This document shows positions 36,978-55,662 of a stretch of 64,000 nt of DNA, in pieces. The notes under the pieces were generated by a model, which made no database searches, had not been told where the DNA came from, and was given only the letters and a program-made list of their open reading frames with translations. The DNA is from Corticium candelabrum (Eukaryota > Porifera > Homoscleromorpha > Homosclerophorida > Plakinidae), in NCBI RefSeq assembly GCF_963422355.1, contig NC_085104.1, positions 2,916,597-2,980,596 on the forward strand, read 5' to 3'. A program made the position numbers and the translations under genes. Position 1 is the first letter of the stretch. Each line of letters opens with the position of its first letter.

Positions 36978-37478
36978 CGTTTACAAATGCCATCCCGCTT
37001 TACTCTGGCATACGTGACCAGTCTCGAGAATTCGTTATCTCAAACATCCTCATATTTGGATGACGGGGTTCAGGAAACAGAGTCGATAATTGTTGTTCAA
37101 TTTCTATAACCTGGGGTTGCAAAAATTTCGTGTTTCCTGCGGGGTTTGTTCCATGTCTGCGTGTTTGATTTGGTACAAGACGTCCAGTGCCGTGATAACA
37201 CGATCTCAATCGTAAAGCAACAGAACTAACATTAGTTGGCCATATCCATTCTTTTCAATTAGTCTTTGGTCTTGAGCATCAGGTTGACCATCACTGTCAG
37301 TGTCTGGAATGTCATGAGGAAGAATGTATGCTCTCCATTTATCCCCCATCGGATAGTCATCATAATCGTATGAGTAAACATATGAGTTTCTGAAATATGG
37401 CCTACTCAATCTACCCTCTATTTTGTTCCTGTTGTTGTCATAAACAAAGAAGCCAAAGTAGTTCCTCATAAATGTTTT
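36978..37478 (-). pseudogene. Array unit 4a: isolated exon 4
   Basis: Only exon 4 is left, with the intron acceptor CTAG and donor ACG|GTAAGG preserved. It starts MRNYFGFFVYDNNRNKIEG. One base is lost near 37265 (in the codons for NHMTNG), after which the frame is shifted. Further on, FGSCYHGTGRL and NMRMFEITNSRDWS are recognisable, then a TAA replaces a Tyr codon in MPEYSG near 37008. Exon 5 is gone: the 3' flank joins intron 4 at about 36858. Exons 1-3 are also absent; R1 of the next unit begins at about 38195. The (GT)n tract on the plus strand, 36913-36946, marks intron 4. Confidence 0.8.
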
Positions 37479-38194
37479 CTAGAGCACAAGTAAAAGTATT
37501 CTATGGATGCTAATTAGCTTAAAAGTAAATTTTTACTTTACGATAATAAAACAAAATGCAGCAAAAAATACATACATTCAACAAGCGGGCGTGCATACAT
37601 TTGCATTGTGGTATGGAACGCAGTCTTTATGCACGGTTTTGTGGTGATTAGCCAATCAGTTTTGGAGTGATTGATAATAGCTAATAATGATATGCAAACA
37701 GACAGATCAGACTTTTATAGATTTTGGAGATTTACACGGTGTGTATCTACCTAAATATTAGAATAGGATTGATCGACAACAACTGAGAAGTACAGATTGC
37801 TGATGAACTGCCTCTAGATAAGCAACTGCATGCATAAACTCTCTGGATGGGATGTTTCATTTCTTGAATATCAAATATTAGCCCACTTTTGATTTTTCAC
37901 CTATATTCCACTTTTTATGTGTTAGGAGACTCTTGTGTGAAGCACGGAATACATGTACTCTAGAATCGAAAGTATGAGGCGTGTGGTTGAGAAAGTGATG
38001 GAGCCTACGATTAAGCAGTGGAGAATTCAGAATTTGCTGGACGGGGAAGGGGGAGCGCAAAACCGAGTTTGTGGGTGTGGCTTATACTGTAAAATTGGGC
38101 AATATATAGGTCAGAGCGTTTTATAGTTGAAAGACTATATAGATAGCTCAGTTAGAAAACTTAGCCTTTTGGTTTTAACTAATTTGCAATATAA

Positions 38195-39582
38195 GAATGT
38201 GAGCAGTTCAGGCTTTTGGTTTGCAACTTTGCGCATGCATACGTACCTTTAATTAAAGTTATAGTTGATCACGATCGGTGCAGCTTTGCCCCTTCTAGTT
38301 ATCGTTCTCTGCGTTGACGGCGTTAGACCGACCGCACCCGTTCCCGGAATTAGTGCGTACGAAAACCGCCCACGAGCCACGACGTGGCATCGTTTCCTCT
38401 ACGAATCTCTAGTCTCTATATACTTGAACAAAACACTGAGTCTCCGGACTGTCCGAGAAAAGAATGAGACAAGTCAGAATGTAGTCTTTGATCTTTGATT
38501 TAATAGAATACAAGCCAACATACATGGATTTGCACATGTCTCGCTGCTGGTCTGCTTATTTGTTGAGAGGACGAAAGCTGGAGTCGGCGAATGCTAGCGT
38601 AGTTATACCGCTGTTGAGAAAGAGTCGGTAGAAACAACGAAACACCATGCAGAGAGGCTGTGAAATAACGTGCGAATTGTCACACTATCTGTTTCCGGTA
38701 ACCAGCAGCCCGACTACAAATGTTGTCTGACTTCTAACCAACACGCATGTTACATGACATACATTCTTGTATTTCCTCAAGCCAGCGTTTCTGAGGCCCA
38801 TTGACTTACAATAGGCCTGCCTTATTTCCTTCACATGTTTACCACAATTTTAGCGATTAGAGTTTCATATGATTTGCTACAAGCTTGGGGAACTCTCTAA
38901 CGTTCAAACAGTCAAGGTCTACGTGTACAAAGCGAAACCGCGAACCATAATTTTGAAACACCCCAAATGTATCGACGCTATGCACGTTGGGGTAAGATCA
39001 ATTCGACTTCCAACATTCGTGCAAGCAAGAGTCAGATGGAAAAAATGATTTACTACCATTCTAGCTAGAAAACATGCAGCTCGATGTGCGAATTAGTGGT
39101 ATACAGTGGCTAGAGAGAAATCGGGGTCGAGGAGCGTATTTGGGTTGTCCTAATAGCATTTTCAAAGACAAGTTTTCCATCTTTGACACATGTAAGCCGC
39201 TATTTGATTGCCAACAGCAGCGTGACCACGCCCATTTCCGAAAAAAGAAGATTTAGCGCGTACTGGAACCACCCCACGAATGTTCCTGCTATACAAATCT
39301 CTAGCAAAGTTATATATAACCTCTGGTTTGTCCTAGAAAGATGAGACAAGATAGAATTTAGTTTTTGATTTGATAGCGAAAAAGCTACACGTACATGTGC
39401 AGTGATACTTGCGCTGTTGCAATAAACTGATAACAATACCAAAGTCATGGCACGTGCTACAAATGTTAATCGTGCCAGCTTTTACTGTTCCATCATGGCA
39501 CACAGTACAAACACAATCGAAACGGTTTACTGATACTCGAGAGAAAGAACGAAGAACATGATCGACGTCTGACTGTTCTTGT
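38195..39582. repeat. R1 block and 3' flank of array unit 4b
   Basis: R1 starts with 'gtgagcagttcaggctttt', followed by the common 3' flank. The poly(A) signal position reads AGTAAA on the minus strand near 39049, so the usual signal is lost. Confidence 0.65.
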
Positions 39583-42413
<2,831 letters not shown>

Positions 42414-42739
42414 CGTTGAGCTGTAAGTAACAGTTATGAGCAGGAGATTGTGAGAAATGAATGAGTAGTATGTGCTAGAGAGCTTACGTTGACACGGTGT
42501 GCAGCCCTCTCTTGTTATCTACGTCTCCTCCTCTAGCAGCAACTCATTATTGTCAATCTAGACGATACTCTCTTAGCGCCGGCTTTGTAGTGACTGGTCA
42601 GTCAATCAACAGCGAATAACCGATATGAGGTATCGTCACTTGCCTAGGAACCTCTGCATTTCCGTTTGTTCTCTTCTTGAAGTTGCTAGTGAGAGAATTG
42701 GAACAACAGCTGGAGCTGCCAAAAAACAACCCTTCTTCA

Positions 42740-43908
42740 CTGCTATGAACTTGAATAAACACCGAGTCTCCGCAATGTCCGTGAAAAGAATGAGACAAGT
42801 TAGAATGTAGACTTTGATCTTTGATTTGATAAAATACAAGCTAACATACATGCATTTGTATTTGTCTCGCTGTTGGTCTGCTTAGTTGTTGAGAGGACGA
42901 AAGCTGGAGTCGCCGAATGTTAGCGTAGTTTCACTGCAGTTGAGAAAGAGGCGGCAGCATCAACGAGACACCATGCAAAGAGGCTGTGAAACAAGGTGCG
43001 AAATGTCATACTTTCTGTTTCCGGTGACGAGTAACCCGACTACAAATGTTGTCTGATTTCTAACCCACATGTATGTTACATGACATACATTTTTGTATTT
43101 CCTCAAGCCAGTGTTTTGAAGATCACTGACTTACGACAGGCTTGCATATTTCCTTACATGTTTACCACAAATTTAGTAATTAGAGTATCACATGATTTCC
43201 TAGAAGTTTGGGAGATTCTCTAACGCTCATACATCCAAGGTCTACGTGTCCAAAGCAAGACCGCGGTTATTAATTTTAAAACACCCCAAATGTATCAACG
43301 CCATGCACGTTTAGGAAAGAACAATTCGACTGCCAACATTTGTCAAGCAAGAGCCAGATAGAACAAATAATTTATTACCACTCTAGCTAGAAAACATGCA
43401 TGCAGCTCGATGTGCGGAAATGATGGTATACAGTGGCTAGAGAGAAATCGGAATCGAGAAGCGGATTTGGGTTGTCCTAATAACATTTTCAAGAAAAGGC
43501 CTTCCATCTTTGACACCAGTAAGCCGCTCTTTGAATTGGCAACAGCAGCGTGATCACACTCATTTCCAGAAAAAGAAGCGTACTGCAACCAGCCCACGAA
43601 TGCTCCTGCTATACAAACCTCTAGCAAAGTTATATATAACCTGTGGTCGGGCCAAGGAAGATGAGACAAGATAGAATTTAATTTTTGATTTGATAGCGTT
43701 AAAGTAAAGCTATACGTACATGTGCAGTGCTACTTGTGCTGTTGCAAATAGACTGATAACAATACCAAAGTCATGGCACGTGCTACAAACGCTAATCGTG
43801 CCAGCTTTTACTGTTTCACCATAGTACAGACTACAAACACAAACGAAACGGTTTACTGCTATTCGAGAGAAAGACCAGAGAACGTGATGAACGTCTGACT
43901 GTTCTTGT
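42740..43908. repeat. 3' flank of array unit 5
   Basis: The block begins directly after the leader of unit 4b (join near 42740 at 'ctgctatgaacttgaataaa'), so unit 5's downstream repeat has replaced part of 4b's upstream region. It contains the 3' UTR of the intact gene. Confidence 0.65.
43371..43376 (-). terminator. Poly(A) signal AATAAA
   Basis: AATAAA on the minus strand, about 535 nt after the stop codon of the intact gene at 43909-46594. The same position carries AATAAA in units 3 and 4a and is altered in units 2 and 4b. Confidence 0.55.
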
Positions 43909-46594
<2,686 letters not shown>

Positions 46595-46980
46595 AGTCCA
46601 GCTGCAAGTAACAGCTGTGAGCAGAAGATGGTGAGAAATGAAAGATAGTATCTGTTATAGAGCTTACGTTGACACCGTGTGCAGCACTCTCTTGTTATCT
46701 ACGTCTCCTCCTCTAACAGCAACACATTATTGTCAATCTAGGCGATACCCTCTTAGCGCCGGCTTTGTAGTGACTAGTCAGTCAATCAACAGCGAATAGG
46801 CGGCTAACCGATGAGGTACCGTCACGTGACCTACGAGACTCTGCGCTCCCATTTGTTCTCTTCTTGCAGTTGCGCGCGGTTTGCTGTTGTGTATTCAGTT
46901 ATTGAGAGAATTGGAACGACAGCTAGAGTCGCCAAAAACAGCTCTTCTTTACTGCTGTCCGAAAACCAGACCGTGTAAAT
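46595..46980 (-). promoter_or_regulatory. 5' UTR, leader intron and proximal upstream region of unit 5
   Basis: The 20 nt next to the start codon (46595-46614) follow a likely acceptor TTCTGCTCACAG. The matching donor AAC|GTAAGC is at 46667-46668. Upstream, the segments 'gtgttgctgttagaggagga' and 'caaagccggcgctaagaggg' (minus strand, near 46695-46770) are conserved in the other units and are the best candidates for the core promoter. No TATA box was found. Confidence 0.45.
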
Positions 46981-47204
46981 TAAGAAAAAACCAAACAATG
47001 TGACCATACAGTTTCTCATATTTCTGAATCGTTTTAGAATTTTATCGATATACTGTAAGCAATATGTTTTGTCCTGTTCTGCCCTTTTTATTATCATTTT
47101 TAGCACAAATTGATTAGATTAGAGTGTCACATAATTTTTGTGAAAATATATAAAACACTTCAACATGCAGATAAAATGTTCCGATAGTAACACAAAGTCG
47201 GTCA

Positions 47205-47400
47205 CACTCTCACGCGCGCGCACATACACACGCGGAAACACTCGCATACACACACAGACACACACGCACGCACGCACACACACACAGTTTCTTCTCTTTG
47301 TTACTCAACAATGAGTTTACGACTTCCGTTTACCAGTTGTTACAAATGGCCGGTCAAATTGGTTTTAGGCCTTCCACGTCATTTGACGTCGACCATGATA
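47205..47400. repeat. Mixed CA/CG tract and SINE left-end fragment
   Basis: An impure CA/CG microsatellite (47205-47290) is followed by a fragment (about 47343-47400) matching the left end of the SINE-like repeat ('ggccttccacgtcatttgac'). Confidence 0.6.
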
Positions 47401-47642
47401 TCTTAAGGATTTGCTACTAATAAAATAAATCATTATAATTCATGACATAACTGTTACATGTAAACTATCAGTTAAGACGTTCCAAAATTTACCACTTGCT
47501 AATGTTAGTAGAGTTTCAACGGGCTAACGGTCAAGTTGCCTCCATAGCAACAAGACAGGTTTCCGCTGTTTTAATTAATTAAACAAGGTTGCAACGGTTA
47601 TGGCGCACTTGCTTCGCTCGAACGTGCAGGAAACGCAAGGCT

Positions 47643-47644
<2 letters not shown>

Positions 47645-47724
<80 letters not shown>
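47645..47724. repeat. (CA)n microsatellite
   Basis: A pure CA tract ending in a short TA run. Confidence 0.95.
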
Positions 47725-47726
<2 letters not shown>

Positions 47727-48294
47727 CGCAAACAGTCTGATGTGATTAGAATCTTTTTTGTGCGTTCAAGCTCATTTTGACAAGTTTCGCTACCTCGGGG
47801 TGTTCAAATTTTGTGTGTAAAAAACGCCAAATGCGCCTGTCAGCTTAACGGAGGTAAAATCGATCCATCAGATTGTTGTAACTCGTGTAACAAATCGCCG
47901 TGCCAAGTGTTTTGGTTCTACGCTTTATTTTTGCCAGCTTAATAGAAGAAGAAGGCTCGCAATGGTGTCCATACTGTCTTCGCGCAACGGTAGAGTGCGC
48001 CGGAAGTTCTCGGCAAGTAGGTTGGTTGGAATCATGCAAGTGAGCTAGATGTAAGCTACAGAGACTGTTTCTACACTTTAGGAAACGAATGGAGCCAGTC
48101 GTGTTGTACTGTCGCTTCTAAATAGAAGGAAAGGTACACCGGAAGTGCAGGGTTACTCAGGAATGCACATCGATTTGAAGGTAAAGCCAGAAGTTTTAAA
48201 TATTGTCACTTTGCAGACGTAGCAATTGATGATAAAATGAAATTATAAAGGAAAGAGTTAAGAGAACTAATTTTTTTATATATTCAGTCTGGGT
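47725..48294. other. Gap without recognised gene
   Basis: No frame with recognisable motifs and no shared repeat block was found. Confidence 0.4.
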
Positions 48295-48513
48295 AGGGAT
48301 TCAGGCCTTTTAAGGTCACTTGAGGAGATAGCTTCCTCTGCCTCTAGAGACATGGCGTTCATGCCCTACGTGGATGTGGCATGATGTAAGTTAGTATTAT
48401 GTTACCAATGTGTAATTAGAATTATCAACAGTGTACTGCACTATAATACAATGAGTCAAACCCTGCTGAGCCCACAGACAAATGGCGTCAGAATAGTGAG
48501 ATTATGGCAACGT

Positions 48514-48599
<86 letters not shown>

Positions 48600-48600
48600 C
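48295..48600. repeat. SINE-body fragment and (CA)n microsatellite
   Basis: 48295-48375 matches the SINE body ('ttcctctgcctctagagaca'). The CA tract is at 48516-48600, directly left of SINE-like copy D. Confidence 0.6.
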
Positions 48601-48609
48601 CCCACACAC

Positions 48610-49026
48610 AATTAGACAAATGACCCGACAAAATGTTAGGCATTCTACGCCAATCGACATTGACTTTAATTAATGTCAGTTATGGAGATAGATGTCTCTA
48701 GAGACATGGCCTCCATGAGCTAAGTGGAGGAAAAGGGCCAGCGTTACAATCCACCTGGAGCTTGGGCAGGTCAATCACACTTTGGGACTGGTCACCGAAG
48801 CCATCACGACTGCGGCATGATGTTTACCGTCAAGCCAGCAGTCATGTCAACCCCAGTCAATCAGCAGGTGGCAGGTACTCATTCATACTCTTGAGTCCAA
48901 AAAGCAATTGTGTGTAAGTTTCTTGCCTATGAAAATTATGCCATAGCTCGCCATCACTGTGACTTGAATCTTCAAGGTCCCGGATGTTTCCATTCTCCAA
49001 ATGCACCCTCTAACCAATTTAGCTAC
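48610..49026 (-). repeat. tRNA-derived SINE-like repeat, copy D
   Basis: Same body and head as copy C, with 'tagctaaattggttagagg' as the A-box-like sequence near 49007-49025 and a decayed B-box region. CA tracts flank it on both sides (48516-48600 and 49026-49204). Confidence 0.65.
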
Positions 49027-49108
<82 letters not shown>

Positions 49109-49139
49109 CACGCACACACACGCACACACACGCACGCAC

Positions 49140-49204
<65 letters not shown>
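49026..49204. repeat. (CA)n microsatellite with CACG variants
   Basis: A CA tract of about 180 bp with CG-containing units in the middle. Frames here are Thr-His or Cys-Val repeat translations. Confidence 0.95.
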
Positions 49205-49206
<2 letters not shown>

Positions 49207-49296
49207 CGTACACACGTGCTCACTCACGCATGCACCCCTCTCGAGGATTGCCGTCTACTTGTACTGTACACTAATGATAATGGTGGGTTAATTAAT

Positions 49297-50186
49297 TAGA
49301 TTTTTATCACCAAATTAATTAGATGCAGCGAACTTCCGCTCAGTCTTTGGTGTAGACCCCATAACAGCACAGTTATGAAGAAGCGAGAAACATTCTGAAA
49401 CGTACATCTCCTAGCAGATTTAGCAGTAGAATGACACGTTTCGAAAACAATCTGCATCTATCTTGTATGCTGGCTTTGATGAAAAACGATAATAGTTACG
49501 ATTGTGAAGCTAAACGTCACACCAACTACCAAGTACATACTCTTCGAAACATCAAACATATTAGAATGCACCTAAACTATACTTTGGCTGAGTTTGGCAC
49601 TGATCCAACGCCATTCAAGCGAGTTTCCTTTGTGTTCACTAGCCAGCGCTCAGCTTCCTGGGAAAGCAACGCCCACTAGGTCCGGTTATGGTTTTGCCAA
49701 ATTATCACCGCTGTAACGAAGAAGAAACTGGGCTACGACCGGCACAACACAATTCGACATATGCAACTACTTTGTCTTACGACTTTGGCTTGGCTCTGTG
49801 TAGTAATGGCGACTCCGCGAGCAAAACGGTGGCGGAGAGTGTGACTAACACGCGCCTTGGAATGCAGTCGAAATCGCTACCAAACGACGACGTGCGCTAT
49901 TCTAAACGACGTCATATGTTTCTTACGTTATAGTATCGCACGATGTTGGTGTTATAAATACATTTCCATATATCCATGATCACGTGACAAGTCGAAATTT
50001 GAGGCATGCGCGTTGAAAATATAGGACCGTTAAACTTCCCGTATACACGAAAGAGTACTATATATAATCACCATTGCCCTCGCAATACGAGTCCTGGCAG
50101 AAAGAGGCGTTTCGGCTGCGCAGCAGCTTGCAAAAGAGACTTGTGCGCATGCTCCACGATGCGCCGAACGCTGGAGCAGACGAATA
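49297..50186. mobile_element. Unidentified 890-bp insertion with 9-bp direct repeats
   Basis: TTAATTAAT is present at 49288-49296 and again at 50187-50195. The sequences outside join to give R2 as seen uninterrupted at 8083-8600 ('actaatgataatgg' on the left, 'gatgcgatggtgtaattt' on the right). The inserted segment has no matching terminal inverted repeats and no recognised protein motif; frames of about 80 codons (49431-49679, 49688-49933) show no known domain. It could be a non-autonomous retroelement. The duplication is AT-rich, so chance cannot be excluded. Confidence 0.45.
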
Positions 50187-50195
50187 TTAATTAAT

Positions 50196-52300
50196 ATGGA
50201 CAAATGATGCGATGGTGTAATTTGTTGCTTTTGAAACAGCAGCTAAGGACAGCACTGTTCCTAACCAATTTTTACTCTGACATGGTTCTACATGCCTAGA
50301 CAAATCTTGGATAAACAAATTTGAATCAAGACAAACAAGATACAGTAGGGAAACAGCCTTGTTTGCAGTGATTCGTTTAATTAATGCACATGTAGAGGCT
50401 TAGGAAAGTTTCCGAGGTCTAGGGAGCAAACGTTACAATTTTATGCTACTTTATTGCATTTGGGAGTAATGCTGTGAGGTAGGAAGATTATTGATAGTCG
50501 TTGCCTCTTCGGGGCCCCTTTGGCTCTTTCGCTTATGCATTAGATTATAGTGTAGCAAAATAACAATTGGACAGGTGCTCTAGATAACAACTCTAAAAAA
50601 ATATTCATAGCATTCTACTCTATAAACCTCCAGGCCACGTTGCAGCTCGGTACATATATTTTTAGCAGTTGGTCTGCCTTGCTAGAATTTGTTGTCGACT
50701 AAGCTGGAGACTCCGAATGTTAGAAGACTCCGGACATGGACCAGCATGGTTGTAGTTTCTTTCAGCTCTCCCTTCGATTCATAATCTGGGCAAAGTAAGA
50801 TTTGTGTGTACGTGCTTTCTGTCTACTATACCTTATCCCTTACCTATGCCTTTTGAAAATAGATTCGGAGTCAAACAGTTGCAGTTCATATAGGTGTAGG
50901 AACCATAGACATTAGGGTCACGTTCCTCCTCAACTTTCCAGCTGTCAAGTGTCATTACCAGCTCATGTTGAAGGATGGCAAATGTAAGAACTGATAACAT
51001 TGCCGTAACATGTTACACTAGTAATGCGTTAATGTTGATTTCCACTTTTTGCTGTGCTTCATGCATGCGTAGTAGTACATAGGATTAGTTAATACTGCAT
51101 TTAGTCTTATTGTTGTGCATGGCCAAGCCCTCTTAAGCAAATTGTACCCGGTCAACAAAATCTATTCTCTTACCGTATTACTCCTAGAAAAGCAGACACT
51201 ATTATTAAAACATTTGGTAATAGTTATGCCTTTGTATATAGTGTGCTTAGGAAATAGGGTAGAAGCCATGGAATTCCTGTAGGATCACAGACAAAGGAAG
51301 ACTTCACTGATAGCTACAGTCCTCATAACAGTTTGCAGCATTCCCAACCGATGTACAGAGCTGTTGTCACTGAAAATATATTTGTGAAGAAAGCATCTGA
51401 ATCAGAATCGAAAATTTGGCTATCAGTGATGTCTTCTTGCGCCTGCAATCGTTCAGGGGATTCCATGGCTTCCACCCTATTTCCCAACCAAAATGTATGC
51501 AAATGCACATAGTACCAAATGGTCTAATAAGAACCTGTGCCCTGCTGGACGAATCAATACGTGTACGCGGCCGCAAAACCAGAGCAAGAGACGTTAGTCT
51601 CAGTGGCGTCGCTGAATAAAGGCTTGAGAGGGCATGGCTCTAATAGTTTGACATAATGCAAGGTCTCATGGATGTTAGACCTAAGTAGCTGGCCTCTTTG
51701 ATATCTGAAGGCTCAGTGGTGCAGTTGCACTGCAGCCTAAACAAAGAGAAGACGGTCCACACTCATCTGATTCCAATCAAATGTCCGACGCACACACGCA
51801 CACACATACACACAAACACACTCACACACACAAATATATATTTTAATTTAGCCTGCGAGCCAGATGTGCTAGATTCTCTTGTAGGAGAGTATGGAATCCA
51901 GGCTGCTAACTAATTAGCATGATAAGAATGTGAGCAGTTCAGGCTTTGGTTTGCAACTTTGCGCACACAGACCGCTAACGTTATAGTTCATCGCGAACGG
52001 TGCAGCTTTGCCGCTTTCAGTTACCGTTCTCTGCGTTGACGGCGTTAGACTGACCGCACCCGTTACCGGAATTAGTGTTTACGGGAACCGCCCAACGACC
52101 TACGACGTGCCAACGTTTCCTCTGCGAATCTCTAGTCTCTATATACTTAAACAAAAAATACAAAGTATTCAGACTGTCCAATCAAATAATGAGACAAGTT
52201 AGAATAAACTGTTTGATCTTTGATTTGATAACATATAAGATAACCTACATGCATTAATATTTGCATATTTCTCGCTCTTGGTCTAATCTGTTGAGAGGAC
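50196..52300. repeat. Composite dispersed repeat, copy with R2, spacer, R3, R1
   Basis: R2 (50196-50670), the spacer block (about 50960-51130, 'taagaactgataacattgcc'), R3 (51560-51790) and R1 (51927-52300) occur in the same order as at 11060-12260. A small CA-type tract lies at 51788-51835. No protein-coding gene is recognised within it. Confidence 0.6.
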
Positions 52301-52539
52301 GAAAGCTGGAGTTGCCGAATTCTAGCACAGTTTTACCACTGTTGAGAAAGGGACGGCAGCAAAAGCGAAACACCATGCAAAGAGGCTGTGAAACAACGTG
52401 CGAATCGTCACACTGTTCGTTTTCGGTCGCCAGTAGCTCTAATACAAATGTTGTCTGATTTCTGACCAAAATACCTGTTGCATGACATACGTTCTTGTAT
52501 TTTCTCAAGCCAGCGTTTTAGATTTTCACTGATTTACAA

Positions 52540-53203
52540 TAGCTTTGCCTTATTTCTTTCACATATTTACCACAATTTAGGGATTAGAGTGTCACATGAT
52601 TTCCTACAAGCTTGGGGGATTCCATGACGCTTATAGAATCAAGGTAGTCTACGTGTACAAAGCAAGACAGCGGAAAATAATTTTGAAACACCCCAAATGT
52701 ATTGACGTTATGCACTTTGAGAAAAAAGGAATTTGACTTCCAACATTCGTCAAGCAAGAGTCAGATGGAACAAATCAGTTTTATTACCATTCTATCTAGA
52801 AAATTTAACATGCGGCTCGATTTGCGGAAAAGGGGTATAAGGTGGCTAGAGAAATCAGGATTGAGAAGCAAATTTGGGTTGTCTTAATAACATTTCACAG
52901 ACAGTTCTGCCTTCTTTGTCGCCCGTAAGGTGCTCTTTGAATTGGCCACAGCAGCTTGACCACACCCATTCCAGGAATAGGATGTTAGAGCGTACTGGAA
53001 CCACCCCACAAATGTTTCTGTTATACAAATCTCTAGCAACGCTATATATAGCCTCTGGTCTGGCCAAGAAAGATGACACAAGATTGAATTTAGTTTTTGA
53101 TTTGATAACGTAATAGCTATACGTACATGTTCAGTGCTACTTGTGCTGTTGCAAAGAAACTGATAACAATACCAAAGTCATAGCAAGTGCTAAAAACGCT
53201 ATA
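52540..53203. repeat. Orphan 3' flank of a lost array unit
   Basis: The common 3' flank is present, with a minus-strand AATAAA near 52780-52785 and the segment 'tgtgctgttgcaaagaaact'. It stops at 53203 ('aaaaacgct') and runs into the composite repeat instead of an exon 5. Unit 6 has its own copy of this last ~80 bp at 54110-54200, so this piece belongs to a different, mostly deleted unit. Confidence 0.55.
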
Positions 53204-54100
53204 CAAGAATGACAGATGTAGGAACTGATAACACTGACGTAACATGTACTAAACTAATACTATAGTGTTGATTGGTTTTCTGTTTTTTTTCTGTGCTGCA
53301 TGCATGCAGTACATAGCTAAGACTAATAATACATTTAGATACATTTAGCATTATTGTTGTGCAAAGTCACACAAATTGTGTCCGCTCAACCAAAACTATG
53401 CTCTTACGCAGCTAGAAAACCCAAACGAGCGAGGCAATCAGTCTCAGTGGCGTCGCTGAGTAGGGCTTGAGGACACGTGGCCCTAGTATCAAAAGACAAG
53501 GTCTCATAGATGTTAGAAATCATCTGATTTTGAAGGTACATGCAGCTACTCCACTGTATACATAGACTGCAGTTTACACAAAGAAAATGTAGCACTTACA
53601 CATCGATCTGATTCCAACCGATCGTCCAGACCCAATAGAGATGCTCAGTAATGCAGTGTCACGAATGTATAACGTTTAGGGACGATTATACCAACTTATC
53701 CTGCGAGCAGAGCAGTTCTCTAGTCTTGGAACAGCAGATGAAATCTTGGCCGGATGTGATAAGTTCTTTTGTTAGAAAGTGTTGAAAGGAGGGTGTTAGC
53801 TAACTAATCGTGAAAAGAATCCAGAAACGTGAGCACTTCAGGCTTTTGGTTTGCAACTTTGCGCACACCGCTAACGTTAGTTTATAACGAACATGCAGCT
53901 TTGCCGCTCTAGTCGCCGTTTTCTGCGTTGGACAGTCTGCACCCGTTTCAGGAATTAGTGCTAACTAGACCCCCACGATGTGCTGTACTTCCTCAATGTC
54001 CAGGCTGCGAATCTCTATTATCTATAGTCTACTGCAACAAAACACTTAGTCTCTGGTCTGGTTGAGAAAGGAAAGAGACAATTGAGAATGAAGTCTTTGC
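53204..54100. repeat. Composite dispersed repeat, short version (spacer, R3, R1)
   Basis: Spacer block (53204-53400), R3 (53410-53640) and R1 (53826-54070), collinear with 11440-12260. It sits within the expected 3' UTR of unit 6, so that gene's poly(A) site is not the family one. Confidence 0.6.
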
Positions 54101-54309
54101 AAATATGCTATATGTATACATGTGCAATGCTACAACTACGTGTGCTGTCGCAGAGCACAAATATCAAAGTCATGGCACGTGCTTCAAACGCTAAACATGC
54201 CAGCTACTGTTCCACCATGGCAGAAACTACAAACACAACGAAACGGTCAGGGTGTTTACTGCTACTCTAGGAAGACAAAAGCACATGATTGTCGTCTGAC
54301 TGTTGCTTT

Positions 54310-54892
54310 CTATGGCTGTAGATTGAATTGTACGACCTGAGGGTAGGCAAAGTAAGTCTTTCCTGCGTTTTCTCCATCGCCATAGCAAGTGCCGAACCTC
54401 AGCTGAGCAAACGCGGTATCAGGATGCCACCTAAAGCTGCCGCCGCTTGCGTAATAAGAGGGAACAGTGGTATTACCCATGGCTGGGAGTACAAATCCAT
54501 TCCATCGTGTCCACGTGTTTGCGTCGTTATCGGATCTCTTGAAGTAGGGTTTGTGTGTGTTGCCAACCTCAAGGGGATAGAATTCATTAGCAAACGCTTG
54601 AAATCCAAGGAAGTTGTTAAGATCTTTGTCCGTACTCAGTATCCAGACACTAAATTCGTATGTCATGTGGTTATCAATCTGGAATAGTTCTGTAACGCCC
54701 CACGGATAGTAGCAGTCTTTCGACTCATTTGTCTCCTCAACTCTTGCTATATCAGTGTGCATTCCTAGATCAACATTAGAGAATAGCATCATCATTTAAC
54801 CACCTACTAGGGGTAAGTACACCATTTCCAAATATTGTAGGGTGTAGGGTGGTGCACATGTAGTTTGGTCTGGTGCAACTGTGTTTGGTTGC

Positions 54893-54950
<58 letters not shown>

Positions 54951-55580
54951 CGTGCGCGTGCGTACTGCAGTCCGGTTGACTCACCGTTTACAAATGCCAT
55001 TCCACTGTAAGTTGCTACAGATGACCACTGGTCAGATTTGGCTACGTTGAAGATCATGCCTGCACTGATCTCAAGAATCTTTGGCATTTCTATTTCCTTA
55101 ATAATTGGGTATGCAAACAAGGTTATTCCTAGTGGGTCTACTACATGTCTCGTTAATCGTCCTGGACTTGTCTCAGTATCGCGGGTCAAACGTCCAGTGC
55201 CATAATAGCATGATCCAAATCGCAGAGAAACATAAGTGGTATTGGATGGCGGAATCCAAGCTTCTCTATTAGTAGTCTTAGAGTTCGGAAAATTGGGTTT
55301 ACCATCATCATTTCTGTCCTGAAAGTAATGAGGATAAATGTATTTTGTCTTTTTTTGCCAAGCATAATTACTGTTAACAAATCTTGTCCAGGCATAAGCT
55401 ATATATTCTTTATTGCTGTCGTACACTCTGAAACCAAAGTAGTTCTCCATATCACGTTGGTTCTAAGAGGAAGCAAAAGTATTTCTAGAAACGTCAGCTG
55501 AACGTTTTTTGACAGTAATTAGAACAATACACAAACAAACAGCAAGAAGATATGATCAAATAGCTTGAAACCGGTGATTA

Positions 55581-55662
<82 letters not shown>

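Noticed and set aside
49431..49933. Two ~80-codon frames in the 890-bp insertion
   Set aside because: No recognisable motif, no splice context and no second copy in the window to test conservation.
54328..54687. 119-codon plus-strand frame
   Set aside because: It is antisense to intact exon 5 of unit 6 and shows no motif.
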